Source of the DNA: Acidobacteriota bacterium
GTDB taxonomy: Bacteria > Acidobacteriota > Terriglobia > Terriglobales > Acidobacteriaceae
Reading direction: 5' to 3'
NCBI GenBank assembly: GCA_021803035.1
Contig: JAJZME010000019.1
Span: forward strand, 30,149-94,148
DNA length: 64,000 nucleotides
The notes under the pieces are model-generated. The model was not told the DNA's origin and did not search any database. It was given only the letters and a program-made list of their open reading frames with translations. Position 1 is the first letter of the stretch; each line of letters begins with the position of its first letter. Positions 18,676-27,279 of this stretch are shown here, piece after piece. A program made the position numbers and the translations under genes.

Positions 18676-19461
18676 ATGAAAATGACGTCAAAGCGACTGA
18701 TACTGATGATGGGGCTGATCTATGCGCTCACGGTCTGGCCGATCGCCGCCGAGGCAGCCACGCCCGCCCGGTGGCAGACATATCGTAGCTCCGTGTATGG
18801 GTTTGCAATCAATCTTCCTCCAAACATGAGCCGTGGTTCGGGTACTGCCGCAGCGCTTCCGCAAAAATCGGTGATCCCCATTTGCGGCGGAACCACGGTT
18901 GCCTGCTTCCAGTACAGCGGAGACGAATTCAACCATACGGTGATTCAGGGGCTAGGCATGGCGGTCAACGTGCTCCGCAACAAGACGACGGCAGCCGCAT
19001 GCGACAACATCGAGTTCAATGTGACGAAGACCACGGCGATTCATGGAAGGTCTTTCTACTATGCCGAGACCGGAAGAGCATCGGGCGGCAGTTCAGAGGG
19101 CTACACCATTTACCGCACCTTTTACCGGCACGTTTGCTTCGAGGTCGACCTCGCCACGGCGCAATATGACATTCCGCCGGCGCAATACGGCGCATACGGT
19201 ATCAAGCCGGTAAACCGCCATGCCCTGCACGAAATCCAGGGTGAGATGCAGGAGATGCTGGAATCGTTCACTTTTGTGGAACCGGCAAAGAACGGGGCGG
19301 CTCATGGCGCATACCGGGAGTCGCGCAACAACAACTCGTTGCAGCAGCCCTCCGGATCCGCCGCGAGGCCGGTTGGGCCTTACGAGCCGGAGCCAGGGGG
19401 CATCATCGGCGCGCCATCACCGATGGGCGGAAGTCCGGGAATCGCGACGCAGCCGTCCTGA
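18676..19461 (+). CDS. Secreted hypothetical protein, 261 aa
   Basis: GGAGGG lies just before ATG 18676; ATG 18682 is in frame and has better spacing, so either start is possible. A signal peptide ends near AEAATPA (about residue 28). The mature part has WQTYRSSVYGFAINLPPNM, resembling the start of small secreted beta-sandwich proteins seen as PsbP/DUF1795-like folds, and four Cys that could form disulfides. The C-terminal 50 residues are Pro/Gly/Ser-rich and probably disordered. It is upstream of the sensor operon but 262 bp away, so membership is unclear. Confidence 0.7.
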   Translation: MKMTSKRLILMMGLIYALTVWPIAAEAATPARWQTYRSSVYGFAINLPPNMSRGSGTAAALPQKSVIPICGGTTVACFQYSGDEFNHTVIQGLGMAVNVLRNKTTAAACDNIEFNVTKTTAIHGRSFYYAETGRASGGSSEGYTIYRTFYRHVCFEVDLATAQYDIPPAQYGAYGIKPVNRHALHEIQGEMQEMLESFTFVEPAKNGAAHGAYRESRNNNSLQQPSGSAARPVGPYEPEPGGIIGAPSPMGGSPGIATQPS

Positions 19462-19709
19462 TTGACATCGTCGAAGCCAGCCACAGAGCCACGCCGGCCC
19501 ACAGCGACAGAGTGTAATCGCCGGCACCGTGGAATGCTTCGGGGTGAGCCGGATACGGTTCGCACCTGCAAAGTCTGTTGATTATGCGACAGTTACGGCG
19601 CGAATGAAGTTGCGCTCCTTTCCATCCGGATTTTTGCCGCCGGCTTTTGCGAGGCCCTGGAATTCTGCGGCCTTCGCTGGGCTGCTCAATTCTGCAAAGC
19701 GCAAGACGA

Positions 19710-19715
19710 TATAAT
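19710..19715 (+). promoter_or_regulatory. Consensus -10 element (TATAAT)
   Basis: A perfect TATAAT lies at 19710-19715 without a recognisable -35 at 16-18 bp. Transcription would begin near 19722, two bases before the ATG at 19724, so the first gene of the sensor operon may be leaderless, or it starts at the later ATG 19775. Confidence 0.4.
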
Positions 19716-19723
19716 CCGCCCAA

Positions 19724-21136
19724 ATGGGAAAATTGCGCCGCTCCGCCGGGCGAAGCCGGGAATACGTGCGAAAGATGGATACTGGCAAACAAAACGGCCT
19801 CCGTCCACGCGCTTCCCGAGGCGGCGGGGGCGCAAAGAAATTGTTGCGATGGTTGGCGTTGTGCGTTGTGGGCATGGCTGGAGTGGCGGCCTGCGCGGCG
19901 CCAAGCCCCTGGCGACAACCTGCGACAACGCTGGCGCAGCGGATCGCCGATCTTCTCGGCCCCGGGCCGGCGCATCTCATCATCCGCAATATCTCTTCGA
20001 TTCCTGACGATCAGGTTGCGGCGATTCGCGACCTGCTGGTGCAGGCGCTCGGCGCACGCGGCGTGAGCGCGACCGCGGCAGACAGCGCGAACTCCATCCG
20101 TGTGACGCTGAGCGAGAGCAAGACCGAGCGGCTGTGGGTGGCGCAGGTGACGAAGGGCAAGCAGGCTCAGGTGGCGATGGTGAGGGCAGGGCCGGCGAGC
20201 GTGCCGCAGGTACACGCCGCTGTGGAATTGACGCTGCACCGCACGCCTCTCTTCGCGTTGAGCAGGCCGATTCTGGCCACACTGGAGACAGCGGGAGGAC
20301 TGGTCGTCCTCGAACCGAATGAAATCGCGGTCTACGTCCATGCGCCCGATGGCTGGCGGAAGGGGCAGTACGCCACGATTATGCATGCGCGTCCGCTGCC
20401 GCGCGATCCGCGCGGCATTCTGCTGCCTTCGCCCAGCGGGGTGGGGTTCGTGGCGTGGCTTCCCGGGGCAAGGTGCGCCGGCAACTTTCTGGCGGGTTCG
20501 AGCGCCCGTTATTGGACGATCGGGTGCTCTCCGAGCGAGGATCCGTGGGTGCTTTCGCCGGGAGCCGGTTCCGAAGCCGCAGGCGAGTCCGGGGCGGTTG
20601 CCACTGCACAGTCAGCCCGGCCAGCCGGCGGGCAAGCGAACGGGAGCGATGCCGCGCAGCCCGCAGCGCCGCCGCTCAAAGCCTTCTACGACGCGAGGCG
20701 TAATTATTTCACCGGCGCCGTCGAGCCCAGGCCGAAGATCCAATTGCCGCCGTTCTATGCGGCTGCCTTGCTGCCGCGGCCTGCCGGAGACGGATTGCTG
20801 ATTGGCGGCATTGACGGCAAGGTGCAGTTGCTGGAGCAGGGCGCGCTGGCGCCAATTGGCGGCACGAGCGAGTGGGGCAGTGATTTTGCGGCGCTCCACT
20901 CCGGATGCGGAGCGGGTACGCAGATTGTGGCATCCGCGGCCGGCGAGGCGGGGAGCGACAGCCTGCGCGCCTATGAGGTGCCGGGGCAGGATGCCATTCC
21001 GGTAAGCGAGCCGCTGAGCGTGAACGGCACGGTGATGGCGCTCTGGACCGCGCCCGGCGGCGGAAGCCTGATGGCCGTGGTGCGCAGCGCCCCATTTCAA
21101 TACGAGGTGGACCGTGTTACGGCGAGTTGCAATTAG
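19724..21136 (+). CDS. Exported protein of unknown function, first gene of the sensor operon
   Basis: The 470-residue frame starts at ATG 19724; ATG 19775 is an alternative and neither has a strong ribosome site. A basic N-terminus precedes the membrane segment LLRWLALCVVGMAGVAAC, whose last Cys makes a plausible lipobox. The mature protein has a RNISSIPDDQVAAIRDLL region, a Pro/Ala/Gly-rich linker near 285-315, and a C-terminal half with LLIGGIDGKVQLLEQG, suggesting beta-propeller-like strands. I do not recognise the family. Its end overlaps the solute-binding protein gene by 23 bp, so the two are translationally coupled and probably work together. Confidence 0.75.
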   Translation: MGKLRRSAGRSREYVRKMDTGKQNGLRPRASRGGGGAKKLLRWLALCVVGMAGVAACAAPSPWRQPATTLAQRIADLLGPGPAHLIIRNISSIPDDQVAAIRDLLVQALGARGVSATAADSANSIRVTLSESKTERLWVAQVTKGKQAQVAMVRAGPASVPQVHAAVELTLHRTPLFALSRPILATLETAGGLVVLEPNEIAVYVHAPDGWRKGQYATIMHARPLPRDPRGILLPSPSGVGFVAWLPGARCAGNFLAGSSARYWTIGCSPSEDPWVLSPGAGSEAAGESGAVATAQSARPAGGQANGSDAAQPAAPPLKAFYDARRNYFTGAVEPRPKIQLPPFYAAALLPRPAGDGLLIGGIDGKVQLLEQGALAPIGGTSEWGSDFAALHSGCGAGTQIVASAAGEAGSDSLRAYEVPGQDAIPVSEPLSVNGTVMALWTAPGGGSLMAVVRSAPFQYEVDRVTASCN

Positions 21137-22460
21137 CTGCCTGCTCGCGGCGCTGGCCTTGCCGGCCGCCGCGCGCACCCGTCCCCATTACGGCGGCACG
21201 CTCTCAGTGGAGGTCATGGGCAATCCGCTTGCCAATCCTGGTGGACTTGCCCGCCGGCTAATCTTCGAGGGCCTCACGACTCTGGACTCGGAAGGCGCCG
21301 TGCAGCCGGATCTTGCGGTTGACTGGCGGTCGAGCGAGATGGATCATCGCTGGCAGTTCACGCTGCGCTCAGGAGTGCGATTTCAGGATGGCTCGCGGCT
21401 GACGGCTGCCGCCGTGGTCAATTCGCTGGATCACTCGTGCAGGAAGAATTGTCCCTGGTCGGATGTGCAGGCGGCGGGATCGGACGTGATCTTCACCAGC
21501 GGCTCGCCCATGCCGCATTTGCCTGCGCTGTTGGCCGCCGGCGAGTTTCTCATTACGCTGACCAAGGGCGTAAACGGGCTGCCGCCCCGGAATCCTGTTG
21601 GCACCGGGCCTTTTAAATTCACCTCCAATGCCAAGGGCGTGGTGACGCTGGCGGCCTACGGAGACTGCTGGCAGGGCAGACCGTTTGTGGACAGCGTTGA
21701 AATCCGCGGCCATCGCAGCATTGCCAATCAGTGGCTGGACCTGAACGTGGGCCGGGCGGATGTGGTTCAAGTTCCGCCGGAGATGCTGAGCCAGGCGCGG
21801 CAGCAGCAGCTCACGGTGGCCGTTTCGCCGCCGGTTACGCTGGTGGCGCTCGAGCTCTCGACCGCGGGCGCGCTTGCCAATCCCAAGCTGCGCGCGGCCA
21901 TCGCAGCGGCGGTGGGCCGCGGCGCGCTCTTCAATGTCATCTTTCAAAAGCAGGGTGACCTCACGGCCGCTCTTCTGCCGCAGCAACTGACCGGCTACGC
22001 ATTTCTCTTTTCCACCAAGCAGAATCTGAGCAAAGCGATTGCGCTTCGCGGAAGCATTCAGCCTCCGCTGCTGAGGCTTGCGGCCGAAGGGCACGGCGCC
22101 ATGCAACTGGCAGCGCAGCGCATTGTGCTCAATCTCCGCGAGGCAGGCTTCAGGGTTCAGATGGTTGCGGGCGATCCGTACCATGCGGACATGATTCTGC
22201 GGGGTCTGCCGCTGGCCGGCAACAATCCGGCGGCTGTGATGGAAAGGCTGCTGCTGAGCGCGGGGCAGAGCCAGGCGGTGACTGCCGATTCGCCTGCCGC
22301 GCTCTATCGGGTAGAAAAGGGTGTTCTTGACCGGCACACCATCGTGCCTTTGCTTGATCTTCCCCGCGCATGGGCAATCAGTGGACGCGTGCGCAACCTC
22401 AGCCTGCGCGCAGACGGCATGCCCAACCTGGCCGACACCTGGCTGGAGAATGCGCCATGA
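21114..22460 (+). CDS. Family-5 extracellular solute-binding protein
   Basis: A periplasmic binding protein of the peptide/nickel (SBP_bac_5) class, 448 aa. GTG start at 21114 with GAGG upstream. Signal peptide MRRVAISCLLAALALPAAA. Family features include HYGGTLSVEV at the mature N-terminus, LIFEGLTTLDSEGAVQPDLAVDW, FTLRSGVRFQDGSRLTAAAVV and NPVGTGPFKF. It is shorter than most members (about 520 aa), with the C-terminal lobe reduced. No ABC permease or ATPase gene is nearby; instead it lies between an exported protein and a histidine kinase, overlapping the kinase gene by four bases. That suggests a sensing rather than transport role. Confidence 0.9.
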   Translation: MLRRVAISCLLAALALPAAARTRPHYGGTLSVEVMGNPLANPGGLARRLIFEGLTTLDSEGAVQPDLAVDWRSSEMDHRWQFTLRSGVRFQDGSRLTAAAVVNSLDHSCRKNCPWSDVQAAGSDVIFTSGSPMPHLPALLAAGEFLITLTKGVNGLPPRNPVGTGPFKFTSNAKGVVTLAAYGDCWQGRPFVDSVEIRGHRSIANQWLDLNVGRADVVQVPPEMLSQARQQQLTVAVSPPVTLVALELSTAGALANPKLRAAIAAAVGRGALFNVIFQKQGDLTAALLPQQLTGYAFLFSTKQNLSKAIALRGSIQPPLLRLAAEGHGAMQLAAQRIVLNLREAGFRVQMVAGDPYHADMILRGLPLAGNNPAAVMERLLLSAGQSQAVTADSPAALYRVEKGVLDRHTIVPLLDLPRAWAISGRVRNLSLRADGMPNLADTWLENAP

Positions 22461-24238
22461 GTTTGCGCCAGAAGCTGCTGCTCTTTTTTTCGCTCACGGT
22501 GGCCGCGGCAGTGGCGGCGGTCACATGGACGGTTCTGGTTCGCATCCGTCACGTGTTTGAGGAGCGCGACCGGCAGGAGACCGCGCTCTTCGTCAGCCAG
22601 TTTCAGCGCGAGTTTCAGCATCGCTCCGAGGAGGTGGCCGCGGCGATCGACCGCCTTGCCAACAGCGAGCAGGCGCGCGTTATGGCCTACAAGATCGCGC
22701 GAACGGGCGATACCGCGCCCTACCTTACCACGGCGCAGACCATGGCGCAGAACGCGCAGCTTGATTTTTTGGAGATTGTGGGCGCCAACGGGGACGTGAT
22801 CAGCTCGGCGCAGTGGCCGGCGCGCTTCGGCTATCCCGAGCCGGCGGTGAATCATGCTTCGAAAACGCCGTTTCTGAAGCGCGAGAATCTGCCCGATGGT
22901 TCGACCGCTCTCGGTCTTTTCGCGGTGCGCGGCATTGCGGGGACGCCGGCCATCCGCCTGATCGGCGGCCTGCGGCTGGACCGGAGCTTCCTCGCCGAGC
23001 TTCCCGTGGCGCCGGGCATGACGGTGGGTCTGTACAGCGACGCCGGCTCCGGCGCGAACTCTGCAAGCGCATCGTTCGATGCGACGCGCCTGGTGGGAGC
23101 CACGGGTCCCGTACACGGCGCAGCCGCTTACCGGAAGCTGATTGAGAAGGCGCGCGCCAGCGGCCAGCAGGCCACCGGGGTGGTGTATCCCGGCTCGCTA
23201 CCTCAAGACAGCGTGACGGCTACCGTTATTCCGCTCAAGAACCGCGCGGGCGCGGTGCTCGCGGTGCTGACCGTGGCCATTGCCCGCGCGGGCATGATTT
23301 CAGCGCAGCAGCATATCCGCGCCGCCGCGTACGGGATTGCGGCTGTGGGCATCCTTCTGGCCATAGCGCTGAGCTTGTGGATTACGGCGCGGGTTTCGCG
23401 GCCGATTGAGCAGCTTGCCCGCGCCGCCGAAGAGGTGGCTGGCGGCAATTGGGATGTTTCGGTTCCGCAGACGGGGCGCGATGAAATCAGCGTGATGGCG
23501 CGCAGTTTTAACCACATGACGCGCGAACTGGTGAGCCAGCGCGAGCGTCTGGTGCAGAGCGAACGCGTTGCGGCGTGGCGCGAATTGGCCCGCCGCCTGG
23601 CCCACGAACTCAAGAATCCGCTGTTTCCGCTGCAGCTCACGGTGGAGAACCTGGTGCGGGCAAAGGGACTGCCGGAGGCGGACTTCGACGAAGTGTTTTC
23701 AGAGAGCACCACCACGCTGAGCGCCGAAATTGCCAATTTGAAGGCGATCATCGCCCGCTTCAGCGACTTCAGCAAGATGCCCAGGCCGGAGTTGCAGCGC
23801 ATCGAAGCAAAAGATGTCGTGGAGCGCGTCCGCACGCTGTACGAACGCGCCAATCAGGATGGCAGGATCCGCTTCGAGACGCAGGTGTCCGATGTTTCCA
23901 TGCCGCTCAATGCCGATCCCGAACTGCTGCATCGCGCCCTATCCAATCTGGTGCTCAATGCAATGGACGCAATGCCGGACGGCGGCACGCTGACCATCTC
24001 CGCCTGTCCCAAGGGTGATAAGGTGGAGCTTTGTGTCTCGGATACGGGCAAGGGTCTCACGCCGGAAGAGTGTGAGCGGCTCTTCACGCCCTACTACACC
24101 ACCAAGCAATATGGAACCGGCCTGGGCTTGGCGATTGTTCAGTCGGTGGTGGCGGACCATGCGGGGACCATCGCGGTGGAAAGCCGGGAGGGCGGCGGAG
24201 CAACGTTCGTCATCACATTGCCGAAGGCAGAATCATGA
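22457..24238 (+). CDS. NtrY-like membrane sensor histidine kinase
   Basis: Starts at ATG 22457, overlapping the previous stop (ATGA). One membrane helix near 8-28, a large periplasmic sensor domain (about 30-270), a second helix near 285-310, then a HAMP domain (RVSRPIEQLARAAEEVAGG). The dimerisation box is RRLAHELKNPLFPLQLTVENL with phospho-acceptor His383, a form typical of NtrY-type kinases. The ATPase domain shows NLVLNAMDAMPDGG, DTGKGLT and YGTGLGLAIV. 593 aa. Partner is the sigma-54 regulator encoded next, again with a 4-base overlap. The sensor domain may be contacted by the solute-binding protein from the same operon. Confidence 0.95.
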   Translation: MSLRQKLLLFFSLTVAAAVAAVTWTVLVRIRHVFEERDRQETALFVSQFQREFQHRSEEVAAAIDRLANSEQARVMAYKIARTGDTAPYLTTAQTMAQNAQLDFLEIVGANGDVISSAQWPARFGYPEPAVNHASKTPFLKRENLPDGSTALGLFAVRGIAGTPAIRLIGGLRLDRSFLAELPVAPGMTVGLYSDAGSGANSASASFDATRLVGATGPVHGAAAYRKLIEKARASGQQATGVVYPGSLPQDSVTATVIPLKNRAGAVLAVLTVAIARAGMISAQQHIRAAAYGIAAVGILLAIALSLWITARVSRPIEQLARAAEEVAGGNWDVSVPQTGRDEISVMARSFNHMTRELVSQRERLVQSERVAAWRELARRLAHELKNPLFPLQLTVENLVRAKGLPEADFDEVFSESTTTLSAEIANLKAIIARFSDFSKMPRPELQRIEAKDVVERVRTLYERANQDGRIRFETQVSDVSMPLNADPELLHRALSNLVLNAMDAMPDGGTLTISACPKGDKVELCVSDTGKGLTPEECERLFTPYYTTKQYGTGLGLAIVQSVVADHAGTIAVESREGGGATFVITLPKAES

Positions 24239-25626
24239 GCGCAAAAGCGAATATTCTCATTGTTGACGACGAAGCCAGGACGCTGGCATCGCTGGCGCGC
24301 GCTTTTCGTCTTGCCGGCCACGGAACGGTGGTGTGCGACAACGCAGTGCGCGCGCTCGAGCTTGCCCGCACCCAGCCCTTCGATTTGATTTTGAGCGACG
24401 TGGTGATGCCGCGCCGCGACGGGCTGGCGCTGCTTGAAGATCTGAAGAGCGCCGGCGTGGCGGCACCAGTGGTGATGATGAGCGGCCAGGCGCACATTGA
24501 AATGGCGGTGCAAGCCACGCGCCTGGGCGCGCTCGATTTTCTGGAAAAGCCGCTGAGCACCGAAAAGCTGCTGGTGACGGTGGAGAACGCGCTCAAGCTG
24601 ACCCGGCTGGAAACCGAGAACCGCGATCTGCGGGCGCGGGTGGGCAAGCACACGCTGGTGTATGCGGGCGAAACCATGCGCCGCGTGATGGCGCAGATCG
24701 AGCGCGTGGCCGCCAGCGAAACGCGCATTTGCATCTATGGCGAAACCGGCACGGGCAAGGAACTGGTGGCACGCACGCTCCATGAAAAGAGCCATCGCGC
24801 TTCCGGGCCGTTTGTTACGCTGAATTGCGCGGCGGTTCCGGGGGAGCTGATAGAGAGCGAGCTGTTCGGGTACGAGAAAGGTGCTTTCACCGGCGCGGTG
24901 CAACGGCACACCGGCAAGTTCGAACAGGCGCATCGGGGCACGCTGTTTCTTGACGAGATCGGCGACATGCCGGCCGCCATGCAGGCCAAACTGTTGCGCG
25001 TGCTTGAAGAGGGCGAGGTGGAACGCATCGGCGGCGACAAGCCTACCGCCGTCGATGTGCGCGTCATCGTGGCGACACATCGCAATCTTACGCAACTGGT
25101 GGAATCGGGCGGTTTCCGGCAGGATCTCTATCATCGCATCGTTGTTTTTCCTCTCGAACTTCCCGCGCTGCGCCAGCGCCGCGAAGACCTGCCGGCGCTG
25201 GTGGACTACTTTGTCCGCCAGGTGAGCGCGCAGAATGGGTGGAAGCCGACGGCTTTTGCGCCCGCCGCGATCGAGGCGCTTCAGGAATATGACTGGCCCG
25301 GCAACATTCGCGAGCTGCGCAATGTCGTTGAGCGCCTGCTGCTCCTGGCTGGCGCGGAGATCACGGCCGAAGATGTGCGTCTGGCGTTGCCGGCTGCCGG
25401 TTCGCATGCGCCGGCGGCTTTGCCTTCAGTTGCTCCCGCGGAGGCGGAGGGCCCGCTCAGCCGGCGCGTGCTGGCCTTTGAACGCGCCACGGTCCTGGCC
25501 GAGCTGAGCCGCCATGGAAGAAACATGACGCAAACCGCCAAGGCGCTGGGGCTGGAGCGAAGCCACTTTTACAAGAAGTGCCAGCAACTGGGCATCGACC
25601 TGGAAAATCTGCAGAAGCAGGAGTAG
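24235..25626 (+). CDS. Sigma-54-dependent response regulator (NtrC family)
   Basis: Receiver domain (1-120) with phospho-acceptor Asp55 in LILSDVVMP and Asp11-Asp12 in VDDE. The AAA+ domain has Walker A GETGTGKE (169-176), the sigma-54-contacting GAFTGA loop (216-221), Walker B GTLFLDEIGD and an arginine-finger region near GFRQDLYHR. The C-terminal helix-turn-helix is NMTQTAKALGLERSHFYKK. 463 aa, complete. It should activate sigma-54 promoters when phosphorylated by the kinase encoded just upstream. Targets are unknown; no -24/-12 promoter was recognised in the window. Confidence 0.96.
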   Translation: MSAKANILIVDDEARTLASLARAFRLAGHGTVVCDNAVRALELARTQPFDLILSDVVMPRRDGLALLEDLKSAGVAAPVVMMSGQAHIEMAVQATRLGALDFLEKPLSTEKLLVTVENALKLTRLETENRDLRARVGKHTLVYAGETMRRVMAQIERVAASETRICIYGETGTGKELVARTLHEKSHRASGPFVTLNCAAVPGELIESELFGYEKGAFTGAVQRHTGKFEQAHRGTLFLDEIGDMPAAMQAKLLRVLEEGEVERIGGDKPTAVDVRVIVATHRNLTQLVESGGFRQDLYHRIVVFPLELPALRQRREDLPALVDYFVRQVSAQNGWKPTAFAPAAIEALQEYDWPGNIRELRNVVERLLLLAGAEITAEDVRLALPAAGSHAPAALPSVAPAEAEGPLSRRVLAFERATVLAELSRHGRNMTQTAKALGLERSHFYKKCQQLGIDLENLQKQE

Positions 25627-25807
25627 CGCGGCTGATTGCAGTCGCCATCGTTGCGTGCCAGCCAGTCGCGAACGCCCGGCTGGCTTTGGTCTTGGAGCCG
25701 CGGTGCATCAATTCCGGCGGTCAGGACGGGGTGTGATGCCAACATCAGCGCGCGCCTTGCGCATCTGCACCGAGTCAAGGTAAGCTTTACCATCTTGCCG
25801 ACGCGAT

Positions 25808-26944
25808 GTGGCTGATTCCAAGGCAAGTGCCGAGGTGCGGAAGGTGGATGAGCTGCACGAAGCCCGCTTTTACGAACCGCTGCAGGGTGGGCGCGTGCGT
25901 TGCGCGCTATGCCCCCACCTCTGCCATATCGCAGACGGACGGCGCGGCGTGTGCGGCGTTCGCTACAACGCGGGCGGCAGGCTGTACACGCTGGTCTACG
26001 ACAGAGTCGTGTCGCGCAACGTTGACCCGATAGAAAAGAAGCCGCTCTACCACTTTTATCCCGGATCGAAGGCGTATTCCATCGCTACCGTGGGATGCAA
26101 TCTGCGCTGCGCATTCTGCCAGAATTGGGAGATTTCCCAATGGCCGAAGGAGCATCTGCCGAAGCGAATGGCTCCGGGCGGTGAGAATGAAACTCCGGAG
26201 CCCATCTGCCGGTGGCTGAGCGAGCTGGAGGCGGTTATTCCCGGTGAGCCTGTAACGCCGCAGGCGATCGTTGACGCGGCACTGGCAACCGGCTCAACCG
26301 CCATTGCCTACACGTACACGGAGCCCACGATCTTTTATGAACTCGCTTATGACACCGCGGTGCTGGCCCGCGAGCGGGGGCTGAAAAATATCTTTGTCAC
26401 CAGCGGCTATATTGGTGCGGCGCCGCTGCGCGAGCTGGCCAAGGTGCTGGATGGGGCCAATGTCGATCTCAAGTATTTCAAGGAAGAGAGCTACCAGCGC
26501 ATCAGCGGAGTGCGCATGCAACCCATCCTTGACGCAATCCGGCTCTATCACGAGCTGGGCGTATGGGTGGAGGTGACGACGCTTGTGGTTCCCGGCGTAA
26601 ATGACTCGGACGAAGAGCTGAAGGCCATCGCCGGGTTTGTGCGGTCCGTGGGCGCCGAGGTCCCCTGGCACGTTTCGCAGTTTTATCCCACCTACAAGAT
26701 GCTCGACAGGCCAAGAACGCCGGCGGAGACTCTGCGGAGGGCCGGCGCGATCGGCCGGGCGGCGGGATTGCGCTATGTCTACGAAGGCAATGTGCCCGGC
26801 GTGAAGGGTGAAGACACTTATTGTTACCATTGCGGCTCATTGCTGATCGATCGTTATGGGTTTTATGTCCGGCATAATCGCCTTCGTGTTGGGCGCTGTC
26901 CAGATTGCGGCGCCTCGATTGACGGCGTTGGCATGAGCGGCTGA
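25808..26944 (+). CDS. amrS: AmrS-type radical SAM protein (AmmeMemoRadiSam system)
   Basis: A cytosolic radical SAM enzyme; the reaction of the family is not established. The SAM cluster motif is C97-x3-C101-x2-C104 in GCNLRCAFCQNWEIS. A Cys-rich N-terminal segment CALCPHLCHIADGRRGVCGVRYN matches pyruvate formate-lyase-activase-like AmrS proteins, and the C-terminal TYCYHCGSLL ... RCPDCG adds a likely zinc or cluster site. The GTG at 25808 is used; the start is uncertain because the ribosome site is poor. The usual partners AmmeMemo A and B are not adjacent. 378 aa. Confidence 0.9.
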   Translation: MADSKASAEVRKVDELHEARFYEPLQGGRVRCALCPHLCHIADGRRGVCGVRYNAGGRLYTLVYDRVVSRNVDPIEKKPLYHFYPGSKAYSIATVGCNLRCAFCQNWEISQWPKEHLPKRMAPGGENETPEPICRWLSELEAVIPGEPVTPQAIVDAALATGSTAIAYTYTEPTIFYELAYDTAVLARERGLKNIFVTSGYIGAAPLRELAKVLDGANVDLKYFKEESYQRISGVRMQPILDAIRLYHELGVWVEVTTLVVPGVNDSDEELKAIAGFVRSVGAEVPWHVSQFYPTYKMLDRPRTPAETLRRAGAIGRAAGLRYVYEGNVPGVKGEDTYCYHCGSLLIDRYGFYVRHNRLRVGRCPDCGASIDGVGMSG

Positions 26945-27235
26945 GGGAATCGATTGGCAAGGCGCGACGGTGATGGTCATCTTCCTTCTGCAGAGATTTG
27001 GATTGGGGCGCGGCGGCTATGGCAGGCGGTTCCACTCGGAGCAGAGAGGGACGGACGCGTACGGGCAAGGAAAGCGCGAACGTATGGGGCGCATGTCTTG
27101 CAGTTCGTGTCGTAGAATCGCTTGGTGAAGAATCTCGGAAGTTCCCGCGGCGGAACTTCCGGTGTTCGTGATGGCAAGAGCGCTGCCTTGTTTATGGAGG
27201 CGGGCTTTGCAGCCAGGAGGATATCTTAGGCAGAG
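26945..27235. other. Gene-free region before the GH35 gene
   Basis: About 290 bases between the AmrS stop and the LacI-type operator. It contains an inverted repeat, GGAAGTTCC-CGCGGC-GGAACTTCC, at 27137-27160, a perfect 9-bp dyad that could act as a terminator stem for amrS, though no T-run follows. No ORF is convincing. Confidence 0.4.
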
Positions 27236-27249
27236 TGGAAGCGTTTTCA
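27236..27249. promoter_or_regulatory. LacI/CcpA-type operator upstream of the GH35 gene
   Basis: TGGAAGCGTTTTCA fits the catabolite-responsive/LacI-family pattern TGNAARCGNWWWCA at every defined position, with the central CG. It ends 30 bases before the start codon, where a bound repressor would block transcription. No LacI-family gene lies in this window, so the regulator is elsewhere. Confidence 0.6.
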
Positions 27250-27279
27250 CATTATCTGGTTCTGAGGAGCTGACACACC

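Noticed and set aside
19582..19989. Minus-strand frame ending ADYIVLRFAELSSPAKAAEFQ
   Set aside because: The C-terminal part looks protein-like, but there is no start with a ribosome site, and the frame overlaps the signal-peptide region of the exported protein on the other strand.
24139..25407. 422-codon minus-strand frame opposite the kinase and regulator genes
   Set aside because: It is the mirror of strongly conserved coding sequence on the plus strand and has His/Arg/Gln-rich antisense composition.
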